From Acidobacteria bacterium 13_2_20CM_2_57_6 (GTDB lineage Bacteria; Acidobacteriota; Terriglobia; Acidiferrales; UBA7541), in NCBI GenBank assembly GCA_001917435.1, contig MNEA01000124.1:1-64000 (forward strand): a DNA stretch of 64,000 nucleotides, in the 5' to 3' direction. The notes beneath the pieces are model-generated. The model ran no database searches, had not been told where the DNA came from, and saw only the letters and a list, made by a program, of their open reading frames with translations. This document shows, piece after piece, positions 52,519 to 61,518 of the stretch; the first letter of the stretch is position 1; each line of letters begins with the position of its first letter. A program made the position numbers and the translations under genes.

Positions 52519-53865
52519 TCAGGTTTCCAGGCGGTACATGGTGATTCCGCTCATCAGCTTGGGATAAAAATCGGTGGACTTCTGGGGCATCACTTCGCCG
52601 CTCGTCGCGATTTTCATCACTTGCTCGACGTCGCAGGGATTCAGCAGGAACGAAACCTGTGCGCGCCCGCTGTCCACCGCGTCGAGTGCGGCGAGCGCTT
52701 CTCGCTCGTACGTCAAATTTTCTTCCGCCTTCACTGCTTGCGGGGTGATGCCCAGTGCCGGCTCCAGGATTCCTTCGTGCAGCAGCACCACGTCCAGTTC
52801 GCGCTGCAACGGCGAAACGTTTGGCAGGAGTTGCGCCAGGTTGACGCCTTCGCGCAGCGTCAGCACGTAAAACGCGCGCTTCTTCCCTCCCGGAGTGGGA
52901 TACACGCCGATCGCCCGCTTCGCCCGCGCCTTCGCGAGCTTCGCCAGGAATTTCTTTTTCGCTTCGGACCTCTCGCCGCTGCCGGAGAACGGAAATTCCT
53001 CCGCCGCGAACCACGGCTCCAGGTGCCGCCGCACGCCGCTCCAGGAAAAATCGTGGACGTTTGCCGCCAGGCGGTGCGTCGGCAAAATCGTCAGCCCCTC
53101 GCTTCGGGTGTTGATGAACATCATCATCGCGCGCTCGTACGGCGCTTCCGGATCGATCTTTCCGCCGCGCCCGCGCCGCTCGTTCCTGTAATTCAGCGCC
53201 GTCTCATAGCGATGATGCCCGTCGGCGATCACCAGCTTCTGGTCAGCCATCGCTTTTTGGATTGCGGCCAGGCGCTGCGGCTCTGCAATCACCCACAGCC
53301 GGTGCATCACGCCGTACTCGTCACGCATCTCGGTCACCGGCGCTGCAGCCGTTTCCGCATCCGCGAGAAGCGCGTCAATGCGTTTCTCCGCGTCCGAATA
53401 CAGCATGAAAAGCTGCCCGGTGTGCGTTTTCGTGTGTCGCAGAAGCTCCAGCCGGTCCGCCTTCGGTCCGGAAAGTGTGTGCTCGTGCCGGAAAACGACG
53501 CCCGCGGAATATTCCTCGAGTGTTCCCGCTCCGATGAAGCCGCGCCGCGTTCGGCGTTCTTCGGTGTCCGGCACCGTGTATTCCTGCGTGTACCCATAAA
53601 AAGAGGGCGCAGGGTCCTGCACCACTACCTGCTTGAGAATCCAATCCTCCATCGCAGCGGCAGCGCGGGTGTAAACGTTGTTCTGCGGCGTGTCGCTCGG
53701 ATACGCGCGTCCCTTCTCCACGGCAATGAGGTTGTGCGGATCCGCGGCGTAATATTTTCCCTGCATGGCCGGAGAAATTTTGTCGTAGGGCTGCGTCAGA
53801 ACGCGGTCGAACGGCGCTTGCTTCGGGTTGTAGCGAAAAGCGCGAAAGGGATAAACCTGGGCCAT
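52519..53865 (-). CDS. DUF1015-family protein
   Basis: The 448-residue protein has the DUF1015 layout: an N-terminal PFRAFRYNP and QPYDKISPAMQGKYYAADPHNLIAVEKG region, a GTLEEYSAGVVFRHEHT segment, VIADGHHRYETALNYRNE with the conserved DGHHRYE motif in the middle, and a C-terminal EGVNLAQLLPNVSPLQRELDV domain. The family is related to ParB-like SerK kinases that act on free serine; the DGHHR segment is part of the active site there. ATG 53865 is the natural start. A serine-kinase role is suggested but not shown. Confidence 0.88.
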   Translation of the reverse strand: MAQVYPFRAFRYNPKQAPFDRVLTQPYDKISPAMQGKYYAADPHNLIAVEKGRAYPSDTPQNNVYTRAAAAMEDWILKQVVVQDPAPSFYGYTQEYTVPDTEERRTRRGFIGAGTLEEYSAGVVFRHEHTLSGPKADRLELLRHTKTHTGQLFMLYSDAEKRIDALLADAETAAAPVTEMRDEYGVMHRLWVIAEPQRLAAIQKAMADQKLVIADGHHRYETALNYRNERRGRGGKIDPEAPYERAMMMFINTRSEGLTILPTHRLAANVHDFSWSGVRRHLEPWFAAEEFPFSGSGERSEAKKKFLAKLAKARAKRAIGVYPTPGGKKRAFYVLTLREGVNLAQLLPNVSPLQRELDVVLLHEGILEPALGITPQAVKAEENLTYEREALAALDAVDSGRAQVSFLLNPCDVEQVMKIATSGEVMPQKSTDFYPKLMSGITMYRLET

Positions 53866-54022
53866 GAAGTCTCCGGAATCGAACTGTGCCGCCTGCCGAA
53901 TTGTTTATTTTACGCGAACACGCCGGAATTCCGAAAAAGCCGCAAAGTTAAATTCCCGTTGAAATTTCATGCGGGGGGGGATGACTGCCGAAAAAGCGCG
54001 GCCATATTACAATGATTTGCTT

Positions 54023-54691
54023 ATGGCTGCTGCGAATTTTTCTGCCGTGCGCGCGCTGATTTTCGACCTGGACGGCACGCTCATCGACTCGAAACTCGAC
54101 CTGATCCGTTCCGTCAACGCCATGCTGCACGAAATGGGCCGCGAGCAGCTTCATGAAGATACGATTTCCGGTTACATCGGCCACGGCGCGCCGCAACTGG
54201 TCGGCCAGGCTCTAGGCCATGGCGCCACGGAAGCGGAACGCGAGCGCGCGCTGAAGTTTTTCCTCGCATATTACGAAGACCACAAAATGGATTCAACTTG
54301 CGCGTACCCGGGAGTTCCCGAAGCGCTCGAACGTCTCGCCGCGTTTCCGATGGCGATTTTGACGAACAAGCCGGTGCGCATCAGCGTGCGCATTCTCGAA
54401 GCGCTCGGACTGGCAAAATACTTTCGCGCCGTTTACGGCGGCAACAGTTTTGAAACAAAGAAACCCGATCCGCTTGGCGCGAAAACGATTCTTCGCGAAT
54501 TCGGCGCCGCCCCGGCCGAAGCCATGCTGATCGGCGATTCCGCAGTGGACGTGCAAACCGCGCGCAACGCCGGAACTTTTGCCGCCACCGTGAATTACGG
54601 TTTCGGCGCGCACGACCGCGCCGTGCACCCCGCGGACTTTTATCTTGACCGCCTCACCGATCTCGTCCCGCTTCTCGGGAACCATCGCTGA
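54023..54691 (+). CDS. gph: HAD-family phosphatase, phosphoglycolate phosphatase-like
   Basis: The product of about 222 residues is a HAD hydrolase with motif I ALIFDLDGTLIDSK (nucleophile Asp and Asp+2), motif II MAILTNKPV, motif III KKPDPLGAK lysine and motif IV MLIGDSAVDVQTARNAG, and a helical cap. Length and GDSAVDVQTARNAG suit phosphoglycolate phosphatase, which removes 2-phosphoglycolate made by DNA repair. ATG 54023 starts just before the domain; the frame opens at 53969. Its 3' end overlaps the HupE gene tail-to-tail by 38 bases. Confidence 0.88.
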   Translation: MAAANFSAVRALIFDLDGTLIDSKLDLIRSVNAMLHEMGREQLHEDTISGYIGHGAPQLVGQALGHGATEAERERALKFFLAYYEDHKMDSTCAYPGVPEALERLAAFPMAILTNKPVRISVRILEALGLAKYFRAVYGGNSFETKKPDPLGAKTILREFGAAPAEAMLIGDSAVDVQTARNAGTFAATVNYGFGAHDRAVHPADFYLDRLTDLVPLLGNHR

Positions 54692-56066
54692 GCGCGGATC
54701 GCGCGATGGCGCTGACGCCGATTCCAAATTTTCCCGCGAAGGCTCTCCAATCGAAACCTTGCGCGCGATCCGCCCAGGGTTGAAATGTTTTTTGCAAAAA
54801 CCACAGCACGCCGCCCAGCAGCAAAAGCATCATCAGCCAGCGCGCAGCGCTTGCCAGCGATGCGGCGGTGAGCGCCGGCCATTGGAACCGGAACTGCGCG
54901 AGAACGTGCCCGCGGTCCAGCATCCAGTGCCAGCCGGTATGAGCGACGAGCGCCGACAGAACGATCGCGCCCATGCGTTCCGCGATGGCGTAGCGGAAGA
55001 AAAGTTGCAGCGCGGGAATGAGCAGGACCAGGACGAGAAGCTGGCCAAGCTCGACGCCAACGTTGAAGGAAAGCAGTGACGTCAGCAAGTGGGACCCGGC
55101 GAATTGCAGCGATTCACGCAAAGCAAACGAGAAACCAAATCCGTGTACCAAGCCGAAGCCGAAGGCCATCATCCAGCGGCGCTGCAAGCTGCTGCCACCA
55201 ACAATGTTTTCAAGCGCCATATAAACGATGGAAATAGCGATGAGCGTTTCGATCAGCGGAGGAAACCATAGAAAATTTGGCGCGAGATTGTAGGCGGACG
55301 CAATCAGCGTAATCGAATGCGCGATGGTAAACGCAGTGACGACGGGAATGAGCGCGCCGAGACGGCGGAAAGGGATCACCAGGCAGAGCAAGAACAAAAG
55401 ATGGTCGGTGCCGTCAAGAATGTGGAAAAAACCCAGGTCGACGAAGCGGAGGGCGGCTTGGTACCAGCGCGGGTCGAGCCGGACGAGGCCGGGATCCCCG
55501 GTGAATTCGAACGCGCGAACTTCGCCGCTCGGTGGCACAAAACGAAGAACAGTGACGACGCGCAGGCCCAAGCGCGCGAGCGCGGGATGGATGGAAAAAC
55601 GAGATTGTTCCGATTGGATTGGGTATTCGAACAACACGTCGAGCATGGTCTGGTCCCAATAGACATTGGTGTCGTTCGAAAGCGGGGGGCCAGTGACGTT
55701 GGCGAGCGCATTGTCATAAGAAGCGAAAGAGCGGTCGGACGGAAGCGAGATGCGGGTCGCGACGATTTGAGGCTTTGAGAGACGACTATCGTTCTCGAAG
55801 AGTTCAATGAAGTCGGAAATCCAAAGCGTGGCCGCGCCTGGAAGCACCTCATTCACGCGCGCGAGGTCCAAATAGCCGGGGCCGCGTTCGAGAAAATTAA
55901 TATCGCGCATGGCCTTGAGCGGAACCCGAACAACGAGATGGAGGCGATTGCCTTGTGGTTTGACAAATGCCTGGACGACGACATCGTTGGGGATGTCGTG
56001 AGCGGCCGCGCTAGTCGGAGAAAGCAAGAAGAGAGCGGCCAGAAACGCTGCGAAGATGCGAGGCAT
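54654..56066 (-). CDS. HupE/UreJ-family membrane protein with extracytoplasmic N-terminal domain
   Basis: The 470-residue protein has a signal peptide (RIFAAFLAALFLLSPTSAAAH), an extracytoplasmic beta-rich domain to about residue 210, then six or seven membrane helices of HupE/UreJ_2 type: GFFHILDGTDHLLFLLCLVIPF with the conserved G-x-DHLLF motif, AFTIAHSITL and FGFGLVHGFGFSFALRE with helix histidines. Such proteins are thought to move nickel, cobalt or other metals. No metalloenzyme accessory genes lie near. It converges with and overlaps the phosphatase gene. Confidence 0.87.
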   Translation of the reverse strand: MPRIFAAFLAALFLLSPTSAAAHDIPNDVVVQAFVKPQGNRLHLVVRVPLKAMRDINFLERGPGYLDLARVNEVLPGAATLWISDFIELFENDSRLSKPQIVATRISLPSDRSFASYDNALANVTGPPLSNDTNVYWDQTMLDVLFEYPIQSEQSRFSIHPALARLGLRVVTVLRFVPPSGEVRAFEFTGDPGLVRLDPRWYQAALRFVDLGFFHILDGTDHLLFLLCLVIPFRRLGALIPVVTAFTIAHSITLIASAYNLAPNFLWFPPLIETLIAISIVYMALENIVGGSSLQRRWMMAFGFGLVHGFGFSFALRESLQFAGSHLLTSLLSFNVGVELGQLLVLVLLIPALQLFFRYAIAERMGAIVLSALVAHTGWHWMLDRGHVLAQFRFQWPALTAASLASAARWLMMLLLLGGVLWFLQKTFQPWADRAQGFDWRAFAGKFGIGVSAIARSALSDGSREAGRDR

Positions 56067-56077
56067 GGGAATTGCGC

Positions 56078-56627
56078 CTACTTGGCGACGTAGCCCGCGG
56101 GCAATATTTTGTGAGGATCGACCCGCACAACAAGGTAGACGATCTGGTCGGTGGTGATTTCGCTGAACCAGTGCGGAGTGTTTGGGGGAATGATGACGAC
56201 ATCGCCGGGACCGATCTTGCGGCTCACACCGCCTTGAATGCCGCTGCCGCCAGTGCTGGGACCATTGAGCACGGTCACCACCGGGCTCTCGGCTTGAATT
56301 TCTCTTGGATTGTCCAGCGTACCGCCGGTTACAAGTGTTCCGTTTCCTTCAATCACATGGTAGACCTCGGTGATCTGGGCGTGCTCGATGCCGCTGGGAG
56401 CATCTTTGCCGGAAGTCTTAGCGCGGTGAACGACGCCGATGCTGACGTTGTATTGGCCGTTGACATTGACGACGCGAATGGCTTGGTCGCTGACGCGGTC
56501 GGCGGCCGTCTTTTGCACGAGGGCTTGCACTTCCGCGCTGCTGATGTCCGTGGCGGTTCCGCGCGGCAGGTGCTCTCCTTCGGGGAATGAACTTGACTGG
56601 CTGGCTCACTTGCTTGATTTCGGCCAC
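56078..56627 (-). pseudogene. Cupin-domain protein gene with a frameshift
   Basis: The frame from GTG 56627 reads MAEIKQVSQPVKFIP and overlaps the stop of the upstream NHL gene by about 20 bases. After a CCCC run near 56585 it goes out of frame; removing one C restores KFIPEGEHLPRGTATDISSAEV, which continues into the main frame (VSIGVVHRAKTS, ITEVYHVIEGNGTLVTGG, KIGPGDVVIIPPNTPHWFSE, cupin motifs 1 and 2 with metal-binding histidines). The remaining ORF begins at GTG 56530 and might still be translated. So the gene is either a recent pseudogene or carries a homopolymer error. Confidence 0.7.
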
Positions 56628-57808
56628 ACGACGCCCTGATCTTTTTTCGTGACCGGCGCCATGCCTTTGTAAACGAATTTCTGGACGCGCTGGCCGCGGT
56701 AGGTTTCGGTCGTGAAGAGGTTACCTTTCGAATCGGCAGCGATGCTATGCACGGCGTAGAATTGGCCGGGCTGACGCCCGCCGTCGCCGAAGCTGGTCAG
56801 GATTTCCAGCGTATCGCGGAGCAGGACGTAGACTTTTTCATTCGAGCCGTCAGCCAGGAAAATGTAGGTCTGCTGGGGATCCTTGGAAAAGGCGATGTCC
56901 CAGACCGATCCGTCACCGAGAGTTTTTGTGGCGACGAAGGCCTCTTTCACGAAAGTGCCGTCCTTTTTGAACACCTGGATGCGGTCGTTCGGGCGGTCGC
57001 AAACGTACAGCAGGCCGTCATTCGAAAGCTCGGCGCAGTGCACCGGATTGCGGAACTGCTGAGCGGGGGGCGCGTCGGGATTGTACTTGCCGAGATCGGT
57101 GTCGTCCGGCTTCTTGCCGTAAGCGCCCCAGTGGCGTTTGTACTTTCCGGTTTCCGCGTCATAGACGATCACGCGGTGATTGCCGTAACCGTCGGCGACA
57201 TACAATTCATCTGTAGTCTTATCGACGAACAATTTCGCGGGGCCCTTCAAGTTCTCCGTGTCATTGCTGCCCTGGCTCTTGCTCGGGTGGCCGATTTGCA
57301 TGAGGAATTTGCCGCTCTGCGTAAATTTCAGGACCATGTTGTCATGGTAGCCCTTGGGATCGGGGCCGCGGCTGTTGCCCCCAATCCAGACGTTGCCTTT
57401 GTAATCGACGGTGATTCCGTGGTTCGAATCAGGCCAATCGTAACCAGCCCCTGGGCCGCCCCAGTGGCCGATGAGATTACCTTCTTCGTCGAACTCAAGA
57501 ACGGGGGGAGCCGGGTAGCAACATTCCGCGGCCGGCGGCTTCTCGGCAGCATAGAGTTCCATGCGCTCGAAAGAAGTGGTGCGATGAACGATCCAAATAT
57601 GATCCTGGGAGTCTACCGAGACACCGACGGCCGAGCCGATGACCCAGTGGTTGGGAAGCGGCTTTGGCCACAGAGGGTCCACTTCAAACTGAGGTGCTTC
57701 GACGCCAGCGGCAGCGACGGCGGCGCGTTTCTCGAGGACAGCGGAAGTAATCCCGAGCGCGATGAGAAGCGCGAAAAAGGCCGCAGTCGCATGAGATTTG
57801 TATTTCAT
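56606..57808 (-). CDS. Secreted NHL/six-bladed beta-propeller protein
   Basis: The 400-residue protein has a signal peptide (AAFFALLIALGITSAVLEKRAAVAA) and then NHL/SMP-30-like propeller repeats: GVSVDSQDHIWIVHR, LEFDEEGNLIGHWGG, GITVDYKGNVWIGGN, KLFVDKTTDELYVADGYGNHRVIVYDAETG, YVCDRPNDRIQVFKKDG, SIAADSKGNLFTTETYRGQRVQKF. It resembles peptidylglycine alpha-hydroxylating monooxygenase-like propellers common in Acidobacteriota; a ligand- or lyase-type role is possible. It overlaps the cupin gene by about 20 bases, so the two form an operon. A 29-base repeat stands 102 bases upstream. Confidence 0.85.
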   Translation of the reverse strand: MKYKSHATAAFFALLIALGITSAVLEKRAAVAAAGVEAPQFEVDPLWPKPLPNHWVIGSAVGVSVDSQDHIWIVHRTTSFERMELYAAEKPPAAECCYPAPPVLEFDEEGNLIGHWGGPGAGYDWPDSNHGITVDYKGNVWIGGNSRGPDPKGYHDNMVLKFTQSGKFLMQIGHPSKSQGSNDTENLKGPAKLFVDKTTDELYVADGYGNHRVIVYDAETGKYKRHWGAYGKKPDDTDLGKYNPDAPPAQQFRNPVHCAELSNDGLLYVCDRPNDRIQVFKKDGTFVKEAFVATKTLGDGSVWDIAFSKDPQQTYIFLADGSNEKVYVLLRDTLEILTSFGDGGRQPGQFYAVHSIAADSKGNLFTTETYRGQRVQKFVYKGMAPVTKKDQGVVWPKSSK

Positions 57809-57910
57809 AATTTTCCTCCACGCTCCGGTGCTGCTTTTGCGGGTTTGTGGTTATTGCGTACGCTCCGCTTTTTCGGAGTTTGCCCACGCTCACCGAGCAA
57901 ATTGCTTAAT

Positions 57911-57956
57911 GAGTTCGAAAACGGCGTGCATTCTACACCACTTGCCTTTCGGTGAG
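57911..57956. repeat. Direct repeat, copy 1
   Basis: GAGTTCGAAAACGGCGTGCATTCTACACC (57911-57939, 29 bases) recurs exactly at 60755-60783; a further 16 bases are similar with one indel and a few changes. This copy sits just before the NHL gene on the minus strand and directly after the M48 gene. Read on the minus strand it contains TGTAGAAT, which could be a -10 element. Confidence 0.8.
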
Positions 57957-57960
57957 TGGA

Positions 57961-60753
57961 CTAGTTCGTGGATGAGATACTTGTTGTGAGCGGGGCCGAC
58001 ACATCCAGGACATACCCCATTTGGTCGTTTGTGAGCACGAAGAGGCGCTTCCCGTCGGCAGAGAAAAGATCCCCTGAGACATAACTCGAGAAGGAGAAAT
58101 CGGAAATCTGTTTCAGTGAACGCAAATCGTACACAGCCAGGCGACCTCTCCCGCTGGAAAGGCACACCCGGTCGCCGCTTCGGGAAATCTGCGGGCGGTA
58201 GCCAAACCACTTCGCCTTCTGCTCACCAGTAGAAATGGAGTAGAGAAGCACGCGATTCAGATTGTCCGTGACGACCAGCCAATCCCCCACAGCTTCCTGA
58301 TATTCGGGATGGAATGAATATTTTCCGGTGCGCACGACGATTCCCGCGGCGACAGTTCCGTCGCGCGCATTTAAAACTTCCATGAAGAAGTCGCTATCGC
58401 CGGGATTTTCCTTGCTCCAGCGCTCCTGGAGTTTTGCATCCCGAGCCAATTCGTCGTGCAAACCATCAGCCTTGGCGCTCCAGACAAAAATCACTTTTCC
58501 GCTGGAAGGCGATCCGGAAATCCAAGGGCCCTGCTTCGGAAAGCTGCGCGTCCACAGAGGCTTGGTGGTGGCCATATCAAGAGCATCCAGTTCAAAATTG
58601 CGGCGCGTCTGACGATTCTTGTCGTTGTGCCTGGTGCGCAGGAATACGTCGCCGAAAAAGGTCAGGTCATCGTCTTTATCGATCTGCCGCCCCTTCGTTT
58701 GCTGCGTCACCGGGCTGAGTACACCCATTTCGCGGTTGCTCTTTTCGAACTCCGGAAAATCCATAAAGAAATTTCCGCTCGGCGCGTAATATGCATTTTG
58801 AAACGCGCGAATGTGAAAAACTCGAGCGTTCGAATCGAGATCCCACACACCGCCGCGCGTACGGCTCGACATAGCCAGCCATTTCAAGTCCGGCGATGCG
58901 GTAAAGGTGCGCAGGACGCCCAGCTTTCCAAGCGGCAATTGCAGCGTGATGTAGGCCGTAGGGTCTGTCACCTTATAGATGCCTACCTCCCCGTTCAATC
59001 GTTCGCTAATGGATAGGTCTCCCCAGACATCGGTGGCCGCCATGCGGTTGGAATAAGCCATTTTCTTTTGCTCCAAGTCGTATGCGCCGACGGGGCGGTC
59101 TTGAATGGGGCGTATGAGGATGTATTTTGGATTCGTGGCGGCAACGAGGCTGCCGCCACCCAGTGGCATGCGGTCGATCACCTTTCCGGAAGGAAATTCA
59201 ACGAGCGGTGACTTCTGCGGACTAAAAGTGTCCACGCCCACAATGCGGTCCGGCCCGGCAAACGTGAAGGAATATTGCATCGCCGTATGAATCGAATCTG
59301 GGACGTTGATTTTCTTTCGAGTTGTCAGGTCGATGACAACTTCCTCCTTAGTTCTTGAGGACGCCGCAAAGTAGCGCCCGTCGGGAGAGAATCGCAGGGT
59401 CACCACATCCCGATGAACAAAGAAGTAAAGGAGTTTGAAGAAACCACCATATCCGCTAAGTCCGGAATCAAAATCATAAAACTTGTCTTTCTTGAAGATG
59501 ACTTCCCCGCTGCCCACGTCATAGAGCGCGAGGTCCAGCGAGTTGTCAAAGCAGGCGAGAAATTTTGCATCAGGCGAAAGCTCGGTTTGCCGGCATCCGC
59601 GTAACGCAGGAACATCACTGACGCTGGTTTGTTCCTGACGCTCCAAGTCCCAGGTTTCCACGCGCAGACCGGAGCTAAAGAATACGACTTGGCGCGAATC
59701 CGGTGAGAACTGCGCGGGCTGAGCATCCGCGGCATCGAAGCGAAATATGAACTTCAGTGGATCGCGCGAAAGCACGTAGATGCCGCCCTCGTCTTGCGCC
59801 AGAAGGTATTTCCCGTTGGGACTGAAGCGGAAGTGTTCGATGTCGCCGCGCAGGGGATTATTCAATTGCTTCCGCGAAATGACACCGGTGAGGCGTTCCA
59901 CGTGCCCGATACCCCGGTAGTGCAGCACCGCGGCCTGCCATTGGTGAAATTCTTCGGAGTGTACCGGTCCCTTCGCCTCGACGCAGGAAGCAGGCAAGGT
60001 TGCGATATCTTTGAGCGCTTCCCGCAGTCTTTTCGAGTCCGCGCCCGTAGCTCCGAACAAATCCGTAAACCAGTTTCCCGTTCTCCCCTTTGTTTGCATG
60101 AGCCTGTCCAATAGGTCAGGGAACGCCTGAGGCGCGTACCCGGATCGTGCTACCGATTGCACGCCGAGTTGATCGGCGATCTTCTGGCCCCTTGCTTCTT
60201 CTCCTGACGGCTGGGAACGCCTTTTTTTCAGGCGCACGTTCTCGACAAATTGATTGTAGAGGCCAAAAAGATCATCGTCATCGGACAGAGTTTTGAGTCC
60301 CAACACCTCCCGAAAATCGCGCGACATTTCCAGCGCCTGTTGCCTTGCGGCAAGATGTCCCAGTTCGTGACCCAACAAACCGGCCAATTCGTCTTCATTG
60401 CGGAGGAAAGACACCATTTTTCGAGAAACGTAGACGCGTCCTCCCGGCATGCTGAAAGCTTGGACTTCCGGCTGGTCGTAAAGAAGAAAATCATAATGCA
60501 AACCCGTGTCCGGCAAGTGCTGGGCAACACGGCCCCCTATGCGCTTCAAATAGGCAGTGACTTGGTCATCTTCGATGACGCGGAAACTGCCTTCCAATTG
60601 CTCGCGGATGATCTCCCCCAGTTCGCTCTCCTGCCCTGGAGTGAATAAAAGTCTTGCGGGGTCGGGAGCGGGAGCTACCAATGGCGGGCAATTCGATTGG
60701 GCGTCCGTACCGGAGGCCAGAAAGAAAATCGCGAAAAGAAGGCTGCACCGCAT
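57961..60753 (-). CDS. M48 metallopeptidase fused to a beta-propeller (WD40-like)
   Basis: The product of about 930 residues has a signal peptide (SLLFAIFFLASGTDAQS), an M48 peptidase domain (residues about 60-230) with the zinc motif GLLGHELGHLAARQQ (HExxH) and QVEAFSMPGGRVYVSR-like region (QAFSMPGGRVYVSR), then about 650 residues of propeller repeats such as HFRFSPNGKYLLAQDEGGIYVLS, PAQFSPDSRQVVFF, TLRFSPDGRYFAASS and KVIFVWSAKADG. It probably acts in the periplasm on envelope proteins. ATG 60753 lies two bases from a repeat that also stands before the NHL gene; GTG 60786 is an alternative. The two-domain fusion is unusual for BepA-like M48 proteins, which carry TPRs. Confidence 0.87.
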   Translation of the reverse strand: MRCSLLFAIFFLASGTDAQSNCPPLVAPAPDPARLLFTPGQESELGEIIREQLEGSFRVIEDDQVTAYLKRIGGRVAQHLPDTGLHYDFLLYDQPEVQAFSMPGGRVYVSRKMVSFLRNEDELAGLLGHELGHLAARQQALEMSRDFREVLGLKTLSDDDDLFGLYNQFVENVRLKKRRSQPSGEEARGQKIADQLGVQSVARSGYAPQAFPDLLDRLMQTKGRTGNWFTDLFGATGADSKRLREALKDIATLPASCVEAKGPVHSEEFHQWQAAVLHYRGIGHVERLTGVISRKQLNNPLRGDIEHFRFSPNGKYLLAQDEGGIYVLSRDPLKFIFRFDAADAQPAQFSPDSRQVVFFSSGLRVETWDLERQEQTSVSDVPALRGCRQTELSPDAKFLACFDNSLDLALYDVGSGEVIFKKDKFYDFDSGLSGYGGFFKLLYFFVHRDVVTLRFSPDGRYFAASSRTKEEVVIDLTTRKKINVPDSIHTAMQYSFTFAGPDRIVGVDTFSPQKSPLVEFPSGKVIDRMPLGGGSLVAATNPKYILIRPIQDRPVGAYDLEQKKMAYSNRMAATDVWGDLSISERLNGEVGIYKVTDPTAYITLQLPLGKLGVLRTFTASPDLKWLAMSSRTRGGVWDLDSNARVFHIRAFQNAYYAPSGNFFMDFPEFEKSNREMGVLSPVTQQTKGRQIDKDDDLTFFGDVFLRTRHNDKNRQTRRNFELDALDMATTKPLWTRSFPKQGPWISGSPSSGKVIFVWSAKADGLHDELARDAKLQERWSKENPGDSDFFMEVLNARDGTVAAGIVVRTGKYSFHPEYQEAVGDWLVVTDNLNRVLLYSISTGEQKAKWFGYRPQISRSGDRVCLSSGRGRLAVYDLRSLKQISDFSFSSYVSGDLFSADGKRLFVLTNDQMGYVLDVSAPLTTSISSTN

Positions 60754-60754
60754 A

Positions 60755-60800
60755 GAGTTCGAAAACGGCGTGCATTCTACACCCACTTGTCTTTCAGCGG
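60755..60800. repeat. Direct repeat, copy 2
   Basis: Second copy of the 29-base repeat (exact at 60755-60783) with a diverged continuation to about 60800. On the minus strand it ends two bases before the M48 start codon and contains TGTAGAAT. Its position directly before a gene, like copy 1 before the NHL gene, suggests a duplicated 5' region. Confidence 0.8.
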
Positions 60801-61122
60801 GCAGTTGAAAATGCTCTTGAGCGACCAGCGAACGATGACGGTAAAGCCGATTCGGCGAGGCTGGCAGTGGTCAGGTTCCGATTATTCGGCTACACAGCTA
60901 AGTTCTTTCAGAAGAAGAACCGCAAGTCGCAGGCATAGTTTCCGAGCCGCCGACCATCCGGAAAGTTGGCCAGAGCAGTCAATACTAATGAGCGCGCGCC
61001 TCAGGGACACGATCGCACGGACGGTCAGCCGCGTCGGCTCCGTTGAATGTTAGTTAGGCGGTCGTATGGGCTGGCGTCGGGAGGTGGGTTAACGCAATCG
61101 GCCGTCGCACTCACTGCTTGGA
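60801..61122. other. 322-bp gap, no gene seen
   Basis: Neither strand has a convincing ORF or ribosome binding site. The segment around 61025-61060 reads GTTAGTTAGGCGGTC, which recalls one core half of an integron attC site on the minus strand (GCCTAAC), but the partner core is not found, so no attC is called. Confidence 0.45.
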
Positions 61123-61518
61123 CTACTCGGCCGAGGGAAACAACAACTCATTTCCGTCGGGATCGACGATCTTGATCACGTCGTAACCCCACCAGGACTT
61201 CTCGCTCGGAACCGAGCGCTCGACGATTTCACGGCGAAGCGCGCTGAGTCCATCGCCGGTCAGTTCCACGAACAAGCGCGCCTTGTCTCTTCGCGTGGCA
61301 TCCTCGCAGAGGATGATCTCGCATTCCGCGCGATTGACTTGGCAGACCTTGCCCGCACCGTCGCCCTCATGCCAGCGCTTCTCGAAGCCGAGCATGTCGA
61401 TGTAGAATCGAAGTGCACGGTTCACGTCAGCAACGAAGAGCACCGGCCGCGTGTACCACCGGTGAGTGATTTGCTCTCTGACGGCTGCCTTGGTGACGTC
61501 GGTTCCTGATCCGCCCAA
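61123..61518 (-). CDS. VOC-family (glyoxalase/bleomycin-resistance-like) protein
   Basis: The 131-residue protein fits a single-chain VOC domain: TRPVLFVADVNRALRFYIDMLGFEKRW, then a metal- and ligand-binding core CQVNRAECEIILCED, ARLFVELTGDGLSAL, and the C-terminal YDVIKIVDPDGNELLFP. Such dimers bind toxic small molecules or act as glyoxalase-like enzymes. The only in-frame start is TTG 61518 directly after a stop, so the 5' end may be truncated or the start misread. It is isolated between gaps with foreign character, so it may be acquired. Confidence 0.78.
   Translation of the reverse strand: MGGSGTDVTKAAVREQITHRWYTRPVLFVADVNRALRFYIDMLGFEKRWHEGDGAGKVCQVNRAECEIILCEDATRRDKARLFVELTGDGLSALRREIVERSVPSEKSWWGYDVIKIVDPDGNELLFPSAE

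Noticed and set aside
52621-54015. 464-codon plus-strand ORF opposite DUF1015
   Set aside because: Antisense shadow, dominated by arginine, leucine and histidine; DUF1015 motifs are on the minus strand.
56747-57955. 402-codon plus-strand ORF opposite the NHL gene
   Set aside because: Antisense shadow; the signal peptide and NHL repeats are on the minus strand.
61025-61122. Integron attC site downstream of the VOC gene
   Set aside because: GCCTAAC and GTTAACG-like strings occur on the minus strand, but no matching second core or typical attC fold could be assembled and no integrase is present.
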